This document shows, piece by piece, positions 6,586-14,441 of a DNA stretch of 16,700 nucleotides. The notes below the pieces were generated by a model, which searched no databases, was not told the DNA's origin, and worked only from the letters and a program-made list of their open reading frames with translations. This DNA comes from an uncultured Clostridia bacterium. GTDB taxonomy: Bacteria > Bacillota > Clostridia > Oscillospirales > Ruminococcaceae. Made by a program: the position numbers and the translations under genes. How positions within the stretch are numbered: the stretch's first letter is position 1; each line of letters starts with the position of its first letter. Location of the stretch: positions 1 through 16,700 of the forward strand of contig CANQZS010000012.1 in the NCBI GenBank assembly GCA_947628385.1. Reading direction: 5' to 3'.

Positions 6586-7754
6586 ATTGAAACGTTCCTG
6601 TTGATCATCTCCAGACACATTCTGCCGTTATGGTAAGGGCATTTCCAAGGATTCACCATATCCACCGTAAGCATAGGCTCGCCGTCAAATGTGACCTCTC
6701 CCCACCATTCGGAATTATCTCTCTTGTCAGCCTGCTTTGTTACGATCCAGTCGAAAACCGTTTTTGCCGCATCGAGGAACACCGTTTCTCCTCCTTGCTG
6801 GAACGCGTTTACAAATCCGACCACGCTTTCAGCCTGTACCCACCAGATACGTTTTTTATCTATTTTGTCGTTTTCGCGCTCGTTATTTACAGCGCCGTTT
6901 TCAAATGCTATATCCAGTATGTTCCTTGAGATCCGCAGATCAATGGATCTCCATTCCGCTTGGAGCCGTCTGTTGCCGATCACCTCACAGGCGCGGTCAA
7001 GGAGCCACGACGCCTCTATATCATGACCGTAGGAATGAATATCTCCTATCTGCTCCAGCTCTCTGTTAAAAAATACTCTCAGGCAGTTTGCCTCTCTGTT
7101 GAATATCTTTTCCTTAACGATCTCAAGCAGGAAAAGTAATCTTTCCTCAACTCTGTGATCCCTGCCCGCCTCAAACAGAACGGTATACGCTTCTATAAGA
7201 TGCAGGACCGTGTTCATGGTCTTGTCAGCCATTAAGCCGTTTTCCGAAAGCGCATCATTGGGAACGAGCTTCCAGTCTCTTGAAAAGGCTTCCATATAAG
7301 CAATATCGTCGGTGCATTTTTCCTCCACCGTATCAAACAGCTCATATGCCAGCTTCAATGCGGACTCGTCCTTTGAAGCAAGATAGTATGCCGAAAGAGC
7401 ATATATCGCAAACGCCTGATTGTAGGTGTGCTTCATATCGTCGGCAGGACGTCCGTCATAGGTCATCATCCAATAAACGCCGCCGTTTTCTCTGTCCACA
7501 CATTTTTTAAGGAATTCGTAGGCATGCCTTGCGTTATCGAGCATATATCCCTCTCCGAGAGTTCTGTAGCAGGACGAATAGAACCATAGTATGCGGGAAT
7601 TGAGTATAACTCCCTTATCAGCCTTTTTATCGACTTCAAGATCGTTGTTCATAAAGCCGTAAAAGCCGCCGTTTTCATCGTCCCTGAGCTTGTTCCAGAA
7701 TGGCAGGATACGTCCGGTGAGCTCTTTTTTACATTCGTTTACAAGAATAGCCAT
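6582..7754 (-). CDS. ce: Cellobiose 2-epimerase (AGE superfamily)
   Basis: The 390-aa protein is of the N-acylglucosamine 2-epimerase superfamily and, from memory, very like the 389-aa Ruminococcus albus cellobiose 2-epimerase along its whole length. That enzyme converts cellobiose to glucosyl-mannose and epimerises other beta-1,4-linked disaccharides. Residues expected to matter are present with an offset of one: R54, H185, H244 and E247 in GHDIEASW, W305 and E309 in WWVQAE, and H375 in PYHNGR. No signal peptide is seen, so it is cytosolic. In R. albus the enzyme works with mannosylglucose phosphorylase; no such gene is in the window. AAAGAGGT lies just before the ATG, 14 nt after the DUF1015 stop. 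The stop overlaps the next small gene. Confidence 0.93.
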   Translation of the reverse strand: MAILVNECKKELTGRILPFWNKLRDDENGGFYGFMNNDLEVDKKADKGVILNSRILWFYSSCYRTLGEGYMLDNARHAYEFLKKCVDRENGGVYWMMTYDGRPADDMKHTYNQAFAIYALSAYYLASKDESALKLAYELFDTVEEKCTDDIAYMEAFSRDWKLVPNDALSENGLMADKTMNTVLHLIEAYTVLFEAGRDHRVEERLLFLLEIVKEKIFNREANCLRVFFNRELEQIGDIHSYGHDIEASWLLDRACEVIGNRRLQAEWRSIDLRISRNILDIAFENGAVNNERENDKIDKKRIWWVQAESVVGFVNAFQQGGETVFLDAAKTVFDWIVTKQADKRDNSEWWGEVTFDGEPMLTVDMVNPWKCPYHNGRMCLEMINRNVSI

Positions 7755-7768
7755 AGCAGTTACCTCTT

Positions 7769-9046
7769 TCAGTCTGAAAATTTATTCATTACCAGTCCGG
7801 TTATAAGCTTAGGATAGAAATATGTGGATTTCTGCGGCATTTTTTCGGAAGCCAGCGCAACGTCTCTTATCTCTGAGACCTTAGTCGGATTCAGTATGAA
7901 CGAGCAGTCCGCATTTTCCAGATCAACAGCTTCCAGAGCCTCCTCACGGGAACGCGTGTAGGTAAGGTTTTTCTGTGCAGCCATATTTTCCTTGTCTATG
8001 CCCAGTATTCCCTCAAGGATAAGCGTATGGAGCACCGAAACGTCCAGTCCGCAGTAAGCCTCGGACATATCCGGCAGAAGCTTTCTGACCGCGGTTTCGT
8101 CCCTTAACGTCAGTATATAGCATTTTCCGCAGCCGAGATAAAGGGCGAACACTTTCTTTCCGTCGTCATAGCCGGTATTGAGAGCCGCCTGCATACTTAT
8201 CTCTCCGGAAACCTCCTCGACGTCAAAATACTTTTTACATTCCTCAACGAGCTTATCGCCGTTAAAATTATCCAGTCCTTTTATTATCCTGTGAGTGGGG
8301 AATACCACTAAACCGTCATTTTCCATATTTACAAGCATCATTGCCACATATCCGCTGTCCGGAACGTCATTTCCCTGTTCCTCAAGACTTTTGCGGAAAT
8401 TCAGTGCAGTCTCGTAGCGATGATGTCCGTCCGCAATATAAAGCTTTTTATCCGCAAAGACAGCCGTAAGCTCCGAGATAAGCTTTTCATCTGAAACGCA
8501 CCACATTCTGTGGACGGTGCCGTCCTTATCCCTGACCTCCATATCGGGAATACCCTCGGAACCGGCGTTTATCAGTGAATATGCCGAGCCGTCCTCGTCC
8601 ATATAGAGTGAATATATCTGACTGAAATTGCAGAAGGTCTCGCTCATAAGCTCGAACCTGTCAGCCTTTGCCTTTGAAAGCGTCTCCTCATGCGGAAGAA
8701 CGATACCCTTTGAAAAGTCCTCAAGCTTTACAAGCGACACGAACCCTTTCAGGCTTTTGCGCTTTCCGTTTGCGGAAAACTGCATTTCGTAAACGTAGAT
8801 GCTTTCCTTATCATCGCGGGCAAGGATCCTTTCATCGAGCCATTTTTTCAGTGTTTCACCGGCTTTTCTGTACCTGTCATCGCCGCCCTTGGGAAGCTCG
8901 AGACGGATAACGTTATAAGGATTTTCCGCAATATAATTTTCCCTCTGCTTATCGGAAATTATATCGTACGGAGGGCATACCAACGTATTCAGGTCACCTG
9001 CCGCCGATGTGTATCTCATTCCCTTAAAAGCCTTTATTTCAGCCAT
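7769..9046 (-). CDS. DUF1015 (COG4198) family protein
   Basis: This 425-aa cytosolic protein is a full-length member of the DUF1015 family, whose function is not established; some databases label it loosely as ParB-related. Family hallmarks seen are the N-terminal LVCPPYDIIS (22-31) and NPYNVIRLELP (42-52), the acidic IVLPHEETLSKAK (115-127), and ADGHHRYETAL (205-215). The histidines and acidic residues of the last two motifs look like an active site. GGAG lies 8 nt before the ATG at 9046. It sits 83 bp downstream of secA, across a repeat-containing gap without a terminator hairpin, and 14 nt upstream of the epimerase gene, so it is probably co-transcribed with both. Confidence 0.92.
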   Translation of the reverse strand: MAEIKAFKGMRYTSAAGDLNTLVCPPYDIISDKQRENYIAENPYNVIRLELPKGGDDRYRKAGETLKKWLDERILARDDKESIYVYEMQFSANGKRKSLKGFVSLVKLEDFSKGIVLPHEETLSKAKADRFELMSETFCNFSQIYSLYMDEDGSAYSLINAGSEGIPDMEVRDKDGTVHRMWCVSDEKLISELTAVFADKKLYIADGHHRYETALNFRKSLEEQGNDVPDSGYVAMMLVNMENDGLVVFPTHRIIKGLDNFNGDKLVEECKKYFDVEEVSGEISMQAALNTGYDDGKKVFALYLGCGKCYILTLRDETAVRKLLPDMSEAYCGLDVSVLHTLILEGILGIDKENMAAQKNLTYTRSREEALEAVDLENADCSFILNPTKVSEIRDVALASEKMPQKSTYFYPKLITGLVMNKFSD

Positions 9047-9092
9047 ATCATCAACTCCGTGATCTCAGATCTTAAATCTTAACTTTATTTAA

Positions 9093-9132
9093 AATTACGC
9101 ATTATTAATTACGCATTACGAATTACGCATTA
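9093..9132. repeat. Three direct repeats of AATTACGCATTA ending in the secA stop codon
   Basis: The 12-bp unit AATTACGCATTA occurs exactly three times, at 9093-9104, 9107-9118 and 9121-9132, with a 14-bp period (linkers TT and CG). The last copy contains the secA stop codon (TAA, 9132-9130 on the minus strand). I believe similar units occur between genes in related Ruminococcus genomes, but this is from memory. Units of this size without spacers are not a CRISPR array. Confidence 0.85.
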
Positions 9133-11874
9133 TTTCAGATCCATTCCACAGCACTTCTTATATTTTTTGCCGCTTCCGCATGGACAAGGATCGTTTCTGC
9201 CCACCTTGCCGGTGACCTTTCTCGGAGTGCTGGAAACAGTGCCGTCTCCGCCGGTATCCATAGGCTTCATGACTCTTTCGCGCTTAGGAGCAGCACCGTT
9301 CTGCTGTACCTGTATGGTAAACAGCAGCCTTATAGTCTCCTCGCGGATAGATTCTACCATAGCGTCGAACATCTCAAAGCCCTCAAAGCGGTATTCAACA
9401 ACGGGATTTTTCTGACCGTAGGAACGCAGACCGATACCGCGCTTCAGCTCTTCCATATCGTCTATATGAGCCATCCACTTGATGTCTACTATCTTCAGCA
9501 GGATAACTCTTTCAAGCTCGCGGAGAACGTCCGAGCCGATGCGTTCCTCTTTCTGTTTGTAGAAGTCGAGCGCCCTGCCCACCAGCTTGTCTACAATATC
9601 TTTCTTGGAGACCTCTTCAAGCTCCGCAGTCGTATAGCGGAAATCCTCGTTCACCGTGAACAGACCCATGAACCTGTCTCTCAGACCCGCAAGGTTCCAG
9701 TCGTCCTTTACATTATCGTCAAGAAGATACTGATCCACCGTCTCCGAGATCATATCCTGTATCATTTTAAGGATATATTCGTGAATATCCTCACCGTCGA
9801 GCACCTTAGCTCTCTGACCGTAGATTATCTGTCTCTGTGCGGACATTACATCATCATAATTGAGGACGTTCTTACGTATAGCAAAGTTTCTGCCCTCTAC
9901 CTTTTTCTGCGAGGACTCTATTACCTTTGTCAGGAGCTTTGCCTCTATGGGCATATCCTCCTCCACGTTCAGGGCTTCCATCATTCCGGTGATCCTGTCG
10001 CCGCCGAAAAGTCTCATAAGGTCGTCTTCAAGGGAAAGGAAAAACTGGCTCTCGCCCACGTCTCCCTGACGTCCGGAACGTCCGCGGAGCTGATTGTCTA
10101 TACGGCGGGATTCGTGTCTTTCTGTACCGAGAATGAACAGACCGCCTGCTTCCTTTACCTTTTCAGCCTTTTCCTTGACCTCGGCGTTAAATTTATCGTA
10201 AAGCTCGCGGTAGGTCTTTCTTGCGGCAAGAATATCCTCATCGTCCGTTTCCGCATAGCTTATAGCTTCATTTATAATAGCCTCGTCAATGCCCTGCTTT
10301 TTCATTTCGGCTTTTGCAAGGAATTCTGCGTTACCGCCGAGGATAATATCCGTTCCGCGTCCTGCCATGTTAGTAGCAATGGTAACAGCGCCGTACTTTC
10401 CTGCCTGAGCAACTATCTCGGCTTCCTTTTCATGCTGCTTTGCATTGAGGACGTTATGCTTTATGCCTTTCTTGTTGAGCATCTTTGAAAGTATCTCGGA
10501 TTTCTCTATGGACACCGTACCCACAAGCACAGGCTGACCCTTTGCGTGACATTCCTCTATTTTTCTTATAGCGGCAACGAATTTACCGTGCTCGGTCTTG
10601 AATACCACATCGGAATGATCTATACGCTGAACAGGACGGTTGGTAGGTATCTCGATAACGTCCAGCTTATATATCTCCTTGAATTCCTCCTCCTCGGTCA
10701 TAGCCGTACCGGTCATGCCGGAGAGCCTGTTATAAAGACGGAAATAGTTCTGGAACGTTATGCTCGCAAGAGTTTTTGATTCGTGAGCGACCTTTACGCC
10801 CTCCTTGGCTTCGATAGCCTGATGGAGTCCGTCGTTGAAGCGGCGTCCCATCATAAGACGTCCGGTAAACTCATCAACGATGATGACCTCGCCGTCCTTG
10901 ACAACGTAGTCAATATCGGCTTTCATTACGCCGTTTGCTTTAAGCGCCTGATTCACATGGTGCAGCAGCGTGGAATTTTCCGCATCGAAAAGGTTCACCA
11001 CATTGAAATATTTTTCAGCCTTTTTAACGCCCTGTCTTGTGATAGTAGCCGTTTTGGCTTTTTCGTCGATGATATAGTCGCAGTTTTCAGAAGCTTCCTC
11101 CTGATCCACCTTATTGTCCATTTCAACGACGATATAAGGTTTCAGTGTCTTGGCAAATTTATCCGCAGTTGTGTAAAGCTCCGTGGACTTATCGCCCTTT
11201 CCGGAAATGATAAGCGGAGTCCTTGCCTCGTCAATGAGGATAGAGTCCACCTCGTCCACAATGGCGAAATGGTGTTCACGCTGGACCTTTTCGCTTTTGT
11301 ATATGACCATATTGTCACGGAGATAGTCGAATCCGAACTCATTGTTCGTACCGTAGGTAATATCGCAGTTATAGGCTTCACGGCGTTCATCGTTGTTCAT
11401 ATCGTGAAGTATGCAGCCGATAGTAAGACCGAGGTAGCGGTACACCTTGCCCATTTCCTCAGACTGGAACTTTGCCAGATAGTCGTTTACCGTAACTACG
11501 TGAACGCCCTTGCCCTCCAGAGCGCACAGATAGGAGGCGCAGCAAGCGACGAGAGTTTTACCCTCACCGGTCTTCATTTCGGCTATACGTCCCTGATTGA
11601 GGACTATAGCGCCGATTATCTGAACGGGGAACGGCTTCTTTCCGAGAACGCGCCAAGCCGCCTCGCGGACTGTAGCCAGCGCCTCGGGAAGTATATCGTC
11701 GAGGGTATCGCCGTCGGCAAGTCTCTTTTTAAGCTCCTTTGTCTGCCCTTTAAGGGTTTCCTCCGACATAGCCGAATACTTATCCTCAAGGTTCAGCACC
11801 TTATTTTTTATAGGTTCGATCTTGGCAAGCTCTCTTTTGCTGTAGCTGCCGAAAAGTCCGTCAAAAATTCCCAT
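9130..11874 (-). CDS. secA: Preprotein translocase ATPase SecA
   Basis: The 914-aa SecA is the ATPase that drives unfolded preproteins through SecYEG. The Walker A motif is MKTGEGKT (100-107), the DEAD-type Walker B is DEVD (207-210), followed by IDEARTPLIISG. The second nucleotide-binding fold contains NMAGRGTDIILGG and RRIDNQLRGRSGRQGD. A helical scaffold and wing region, an IQVQQN segment, a short linker and a C-terminal SEC-C zinc motif (C897, C899, C908, C909 in CPCGSGKKYKKCCG) complete a standard protein, slightly longer than B. subtilis SecA. It is transcribed from a perfect consensus promoter; AAAGGTGG (11884-11891) lies 9 nt before the ATG. It appears to be the first gene of a long co-directional gene train. 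Confidence 0.99.
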   Translation of the reverse strand: MGIFDGLFGSYSKRELAKIEPIKNKVLNLEDKYSAMSEETLKGQTKELKKRLADGDTLDDILPEALATVREAAWRVLGKKPFPVQIIGAIVLNQGRIAEMKTGEGKTLVACCASYLCALEGKGVHVVTVNDYLAKFQSEEMGKVYRYLGLTIGCILHDMNNDERREAYNCDITYGTNNEFGFDYLRDNMVIYKSEKVQREHHFAIVDEVDSILIDEARTPLIISGKGDKSTELYTTADKFAKTLKPYIVVEMDNKVDQEEASENCDYIIDEKAKTATITRQGVKKAEKYFNVVNLFDAENSTLLHHVNQALKANGVMKADIDYVVKDGEVIIVDEFTGRLMMGRRFNDGLHQAIEAKEGVKVAHESKTLASITFQNYFRLYNRLSGMTGTAMTEEEEFKEIYKLDVIEIPTNRPVQRIDHSDVVFKTEHGKFVAAIRKIEECHAKGQPVLVGTVSIEKSEILSKMLNKKGIKHNVLNAKQHEKEAEIVAQAGKYGAVTIATNMAGRGTDIILGGNAEFLAKAEMKKQGIDEAIINEAISYAETDDEDILAARKTYRELYDKFNAEVKEKAEKVKEAGGLFILGTERHESRRIDNQLRGRSGRQGDVGESQFFLSLEDDLMRLFGGDRITGMMEALNVEEDMPIEAKLLTKVIESSQKKVEGRNFAIRKNVLNYDDVMSAQRQIIYGQRAKVLDGEDIHEYILKMIQDMISETVDQYLLDDNVKDDWNLAGLRDRFMGLFTVNEDFRYTTAELEEVSKKDIVDKLVGRALDFYKQKEERIGSDVLRELERVILLKIVDIKWMAHIDDMEELKRGIGLRSYGQKNPVVEYRFEGFEMFDAMVESIREETIRLLFTIQVQQNGAAPKRERVMKPMDTGGDGTVSSTPRKVTGKVGRNDPCPCGSGKKYKKCCGMDLK

Positions 11875-11930
11875 TGTTATATTCCACCTTTAAAATAATT
11901 TCAATATAGAATGACTCATCATACCTTTTA

Positions 11931-11959
11931 ATTATACCTTATAAATGTTGCTTTGTCAA
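11931..11959 (-). promoter_or_regulatory. Perfect consensus sigma-A promoter of secA
   Basis: On the minus strand TTGACA (11959-11954) and TATAAT (11936-11931) are separated by exactly 17 nt. Transcription should start near 11924, giving a leader of about 50 nt before secA. The -35 box lies only 50 bp from the -35 of the divergent plus-strand promoter at 12009. Confidence 0.92.
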
Positions 11960-12008
11960 CGTTTTTTGCAATAAGCATTTGAAATGAATTGATATGGAAA
12001 ATTTTGTC

Positions 12009-12037
12009 TTGACTTTAGCTCTGTTTTGGGGTAAACT
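12009..12037 (+). promoter_or_regulatory. Sigma-A promoter of the zinc ribbon-TPR gene
   Basis: TTGACT (12009-12014) and TAAACT (12032-12037) are separated by 17 nt. Transcription would start near 12044. The leader to the proposed GTG start is about 95 nt and contains a small perfect stem, TGCGGC-AAA-GCCGCA, near 12070. This promoter lies inside the longest open frame, which argues against any start at 11994. Confidence 0.72.
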
Positions 12038-12137
12038 TTATGTAGTCAACACCGTGCAAGGATCGTCATGTGCGGCAAAGCCGCAGGCGGTCTTTGCGCG
12101 GAGCAGTCTATATCCTTTAACGGCGGGAAGTGATACT

Positions 12138-13844
12138 GTGAAATGCGAAAAATGCGGCGGAGAATTAAGAGCCTCCGCAAAATTCTGCCCATGGTGCGGC
12201 GTCAGGATAGCCGCCGCCACACCTGCGGAGAAAGACGATCTCCCGACGGAGATAAGCGAAGCTCCCGTCCAAGATGAAGAACCCGCCGCAGAAGAGGATC
12301 TCCCGACGGAGATAAGCGAAGCTCCCGTTCAAGATGAGGAAACCGCCGCAGAAGAGGATCTCCCCACCGAGATAAGCGAAGCTCCCGTCCAAGACGAGGA
12401 ACACGCCGTCCAAAGCGAAAGTCCTGACGAAATATCGGAGCTTTCGGCAAGATTCCGCAGCAGCGGGGACGACCTTTACTACGTTATTGCCGATGAGAGA
12501 TCCTCCGGAAATGATGACGTTCCCGTCAAAGCGCCCAAACGCTCCGAAAAAAGCGTAAGATTCTCAAAAAAACACAGTATCGCAGCTGTGGCGGCAGCAC
12601 TTGCAGCCGCTCTCGGGATAGCGGCGGTCTATATCATTCCGGAATATATTATCCCCTATACAAAATACAAGGAAGCCGAAAGGCTGTTTGACAGCGGAGA
12701 CTTTGCCGCTGCCGAGGAAGCGTTCTACGATCTCGGCAATTACGAGGACAGCTACGGATATATCACAAGGTGCCGCTACAATATTGCCATTGATATGATG
12801 GAAAACGAACAGTTCGAGGAGGCGGCAAAGGCGTTTGCCGAGCTTGACGGATACGCAGCCTCATATGATCTTGCAGCGGAATGTCTGCTGCGCTCCGCTG
12901 AGGTGTTTGCCGAAAAAGGAGAATACGGTCCCGCAGCTTCGGCTTATTATTCCGCAGGCAGACCGGATCTCGCCGAGGAGCTTTCAAAGAAACGAGCCGC
13001 CGCTCTTGCCGAAGCCGGAGACTTTTTCTCCGCAGCCGAGATAGCCTCCGGATATTCCGAGGAGGAAGCCAAAAAATATCTTTATGACGGCTCGCGGAAA
13101 GCAATGCAGAACGGCGATCTTGAAGCTGCGGCTGAGGGATTTGCCCGTCTGGGAGATCATAAGGATTCCGCCGAGCTGCTTATGGAATGTAAGTACCGCA
13201 TTTACACCGAGGATCTTTCCGCAAACGGCGCAAGCGATGAAAATATACGCGGTATCCATGATATGGGAGATTACAAGGACTGCAAGGATATATTCCGCAA
13301 AGCCGTTTACGAATATGCAAACAGTCTTTTTGACAGCGGGGAATATTATGAAGCGGCTTTAATGTTCAGAAATGCCGGATCATATGAAAATTCCTCCGAA
13401 ATGCTTTACCGCTCCATATATGAGCTGGGAATATCTCTTGAAGAGAGCGATCCGGATTCCGCATACTCCATATTCTCACTGCTTGGGAACTATGCCGACA
13501 GCTCCGCAAAAAAAGCCGCGTCGGACAACGGCGGTAGCGGCTGGTATGTGGACGGCTCCACCTCTGCGGACGGATATTACACCTCGCATTTTAAAAGCAG
13601 CGATATTCTGGCAGTCTCCTGCACTGCGGGAACGGATTCCCCATCGGCTCCGGTAACGCTTATGATCGTACTTACCGACAGCTCGGGAACGTCTATAACC
13701 GCAGAGTGCGCCGAAGTACACAACAGCGGATATTTCAGCGCAAGCATACCTCTCGGCACCGCTTCCAAGGGCAATGCGGAAATAGTTATTTCCGTCAAGG
13801 ACGGCGGAGACGTGCTCCGCAGATTTGAAATAACCATCGGATAA
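12138..13844 (+). CDS. Membrane-anchored zinc ribbon and TPR-repeat protein
   Basis: From the proposed GTG start this is a 568-aa protein. It begins VKCEKCGGELRASAKFCPWC, a zinc ribbon with C3, C6, C17 and C20 (GTG read as Met). An acidic linker with three 20-residue repeats (about 34-93) follows, then a basic patch, one membrane helix (about 147-170), and some eight TPR/Sel1-like helical hairpins (about 175-470) with a recurrent G-x-Y-x-D/N-S signature. A C-terminal beta-rich domain of about 100 residues ends it. The topology is probably zinc ribbon inside, TPRs outside. A frame continues upstream to an ATG at 11994, but the promoter lies within it and the zinc ribbon normally opens such proteins. 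GGGAAGTGAT precedes the GTG. The function is unknown; the architecture suits protein-protein interaction at the cell surface. Confidence 0.85.
   Translation: MKCEKCGGELRASAKFCPWCGVRIAAATPAEKDDLPTEISEAPVQDEEPAAEEDLPTEISEAPVQDEETAAEEDLPTEISEAPVQDEEHAVQSESPDEISELSARFRSSGDDLYYVIADERSSGNDDVPVKAPKRSEKSVRFSKKHSIAAVAAALAAALGIAAVYIIPEYIIPYTKYKEAERLFDSGDFAAAEEAFYDLGNYEDSYGYITRCRYNIAIDMMENEQFEEAAKAFAELDGYAASYDLAAECLLRSAEVFAEKGEYGPAASAYYSAGRPDLAEELSKKRAAALAEAGDFFSAAEIASGYSEEEAKKYLYDGSRKAMQNGDLEAAAEGFARLGDHKDSAELLMECKYRIYTEDLSANGASDENIRGIHDMGDYKDCKDIFRKAVYEYANSLFDSGEYYEAALMFRNAGSYENSSEMLYRSIYELGISLEESDPDSAYSIFSLLGNYADSSAKKAASDNGGSGWYVDGSTSADGYYTSHFKSSDILAVSCTAGTDSPSAPVTLMIVLTDSSGTSITAECAEVHNSGYFSASIPLGTASKGNAEIVISVKDGGDVLRRFEITIG
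12237..12416 (+). repeat. Three 60-bp in-frame tandem repeats
   Basis: Exact 60-bp units begin at 12237, 12297 and 12357 with GATCTCCC. They encode DLPTEISEAPVQDEExAAEE-like units. Units one and two differ at only a few bases, and unit three has diverged more at its end. Because 60 is divisible by three, gain or loss of a unit would keep the frame. Confidence 0.95.
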
Positions 13845-13871
13845 AGCGTGCCGCCAATCTATTCAAAAGGA

Positions 13872-14441
13872 ATGATAAATTTGTTCAGTAAAATAGATCA
13901 ATACTTTACCTTAAAAAGAAAGCTGAAAGCCGCAGTCGCAGCCCTTATCTTCGCATTGCTCTGGGCAATTCTCTGGAACGCCTTTCCAATGCAGTTTTAC
14001 TCGTTTTTCTTTTACAGGACAAGCTTTATCGGCAGCAATATACAGCTTGTGCTGCTGAACGCCGTAGTTCTTTTGCCGATGTTTTATATTTTCACGCTCC
14101 TTACAGGCACGGATCTGAGCTTCTGCAAGGCTGTGCTTATGAATATACTTCTTGTGGCAGCGGTAGAATATGTATTCTCCGTCTTTATGTTCAGCGATCG
14201 CTTTTATATCTGCATAGCCGCATATATCGTCCACTCAGCGGCAAACATCTGGACGTTCGGCAGCGCTGCCGTCATTCCGAAAAAGCGGCAAAAGGGTATG
14301 CGTTCTCAGGGAAACGAGACTGTTCCCGCAATAAAAAAGCAGCCCATACTTGCCGTTATCTGGGCTGCCGCTTTCTCGTTCGTTTCCGACGCCGCCTGCA
14401 TTGCGTTAATGTATATCATAGCCCGCATATACGCTTATTGA
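13872..14441 (+). CDS. Five-helix integral membrane protein of unknown function
   Basis: From the ATG at 13872 the protein has 189 residues; the in-frame GTG at 13848 would give 197. Five hydrophobic segments are visible, beginning with ALIFALLWAILWNAFP, then IQLVLLNAVVLLPMFYIF, AVLMNILLVAAVEYVFSVF, FYICIAAYIVHSAANIW and a long last helix near the C-terminus. A basic loop precedes the final helix. I do not recognise a family. Start choice is unsure: AAAAGG at 13865-13870 is too close to the ATG, but lies 10 nt before an in-frame TTG at 13881, the same layout as the phospholipase gene (AAAAAAGGAATG, then ATG). The gene follows the TPR gene by 27 nt and is probably co-transcribed. Its 3' end overlaps the peptidase gene on the other strand by 7 bp. 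Confidence 0.75.
   Translation: MINLFSKIDQYFTLKRKLKAAVAALIFALLWAILWNAFPMQFYSFFFYRTSFIGSNIQLVLLNAVVLLPMFYIFTLLTGTDLSFCKAVLMNILLVAAVEYVFSVFMFSDRFYICIAAYIVHSAANIWTFGSAAVIPKKRQKGMRSQGNETVPAIKKQPILAVIWAAAFSFVSDAACIALMYIIARIYAY

Noticed and set aside
9093..9132. Possible CRISPR array
   Set aside because: The units are only 12 bp with 2-bp linkers, lack unique spacers and have no cas genes nearby.
9466..10488. A second long plus-strand frame (340 codons) opposite secA
   Set aside because: Same reason: it mirrors SecA coding sequence and shows no recognisable protein features.
10783..11898. A long plus-strand open frame (371 codons) opposite secA
   Set aside because: It is antisense to an unmistakable SecA with all motifs; long antisense frames arise from its codon composition, and no ribosome binding site or family match is seen.
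12202..12450. Minus-strand frames across the 60-bp repeats
   Set aside because: They are repeat-driven shadows of the TPR gene's acidic linker without start signals.
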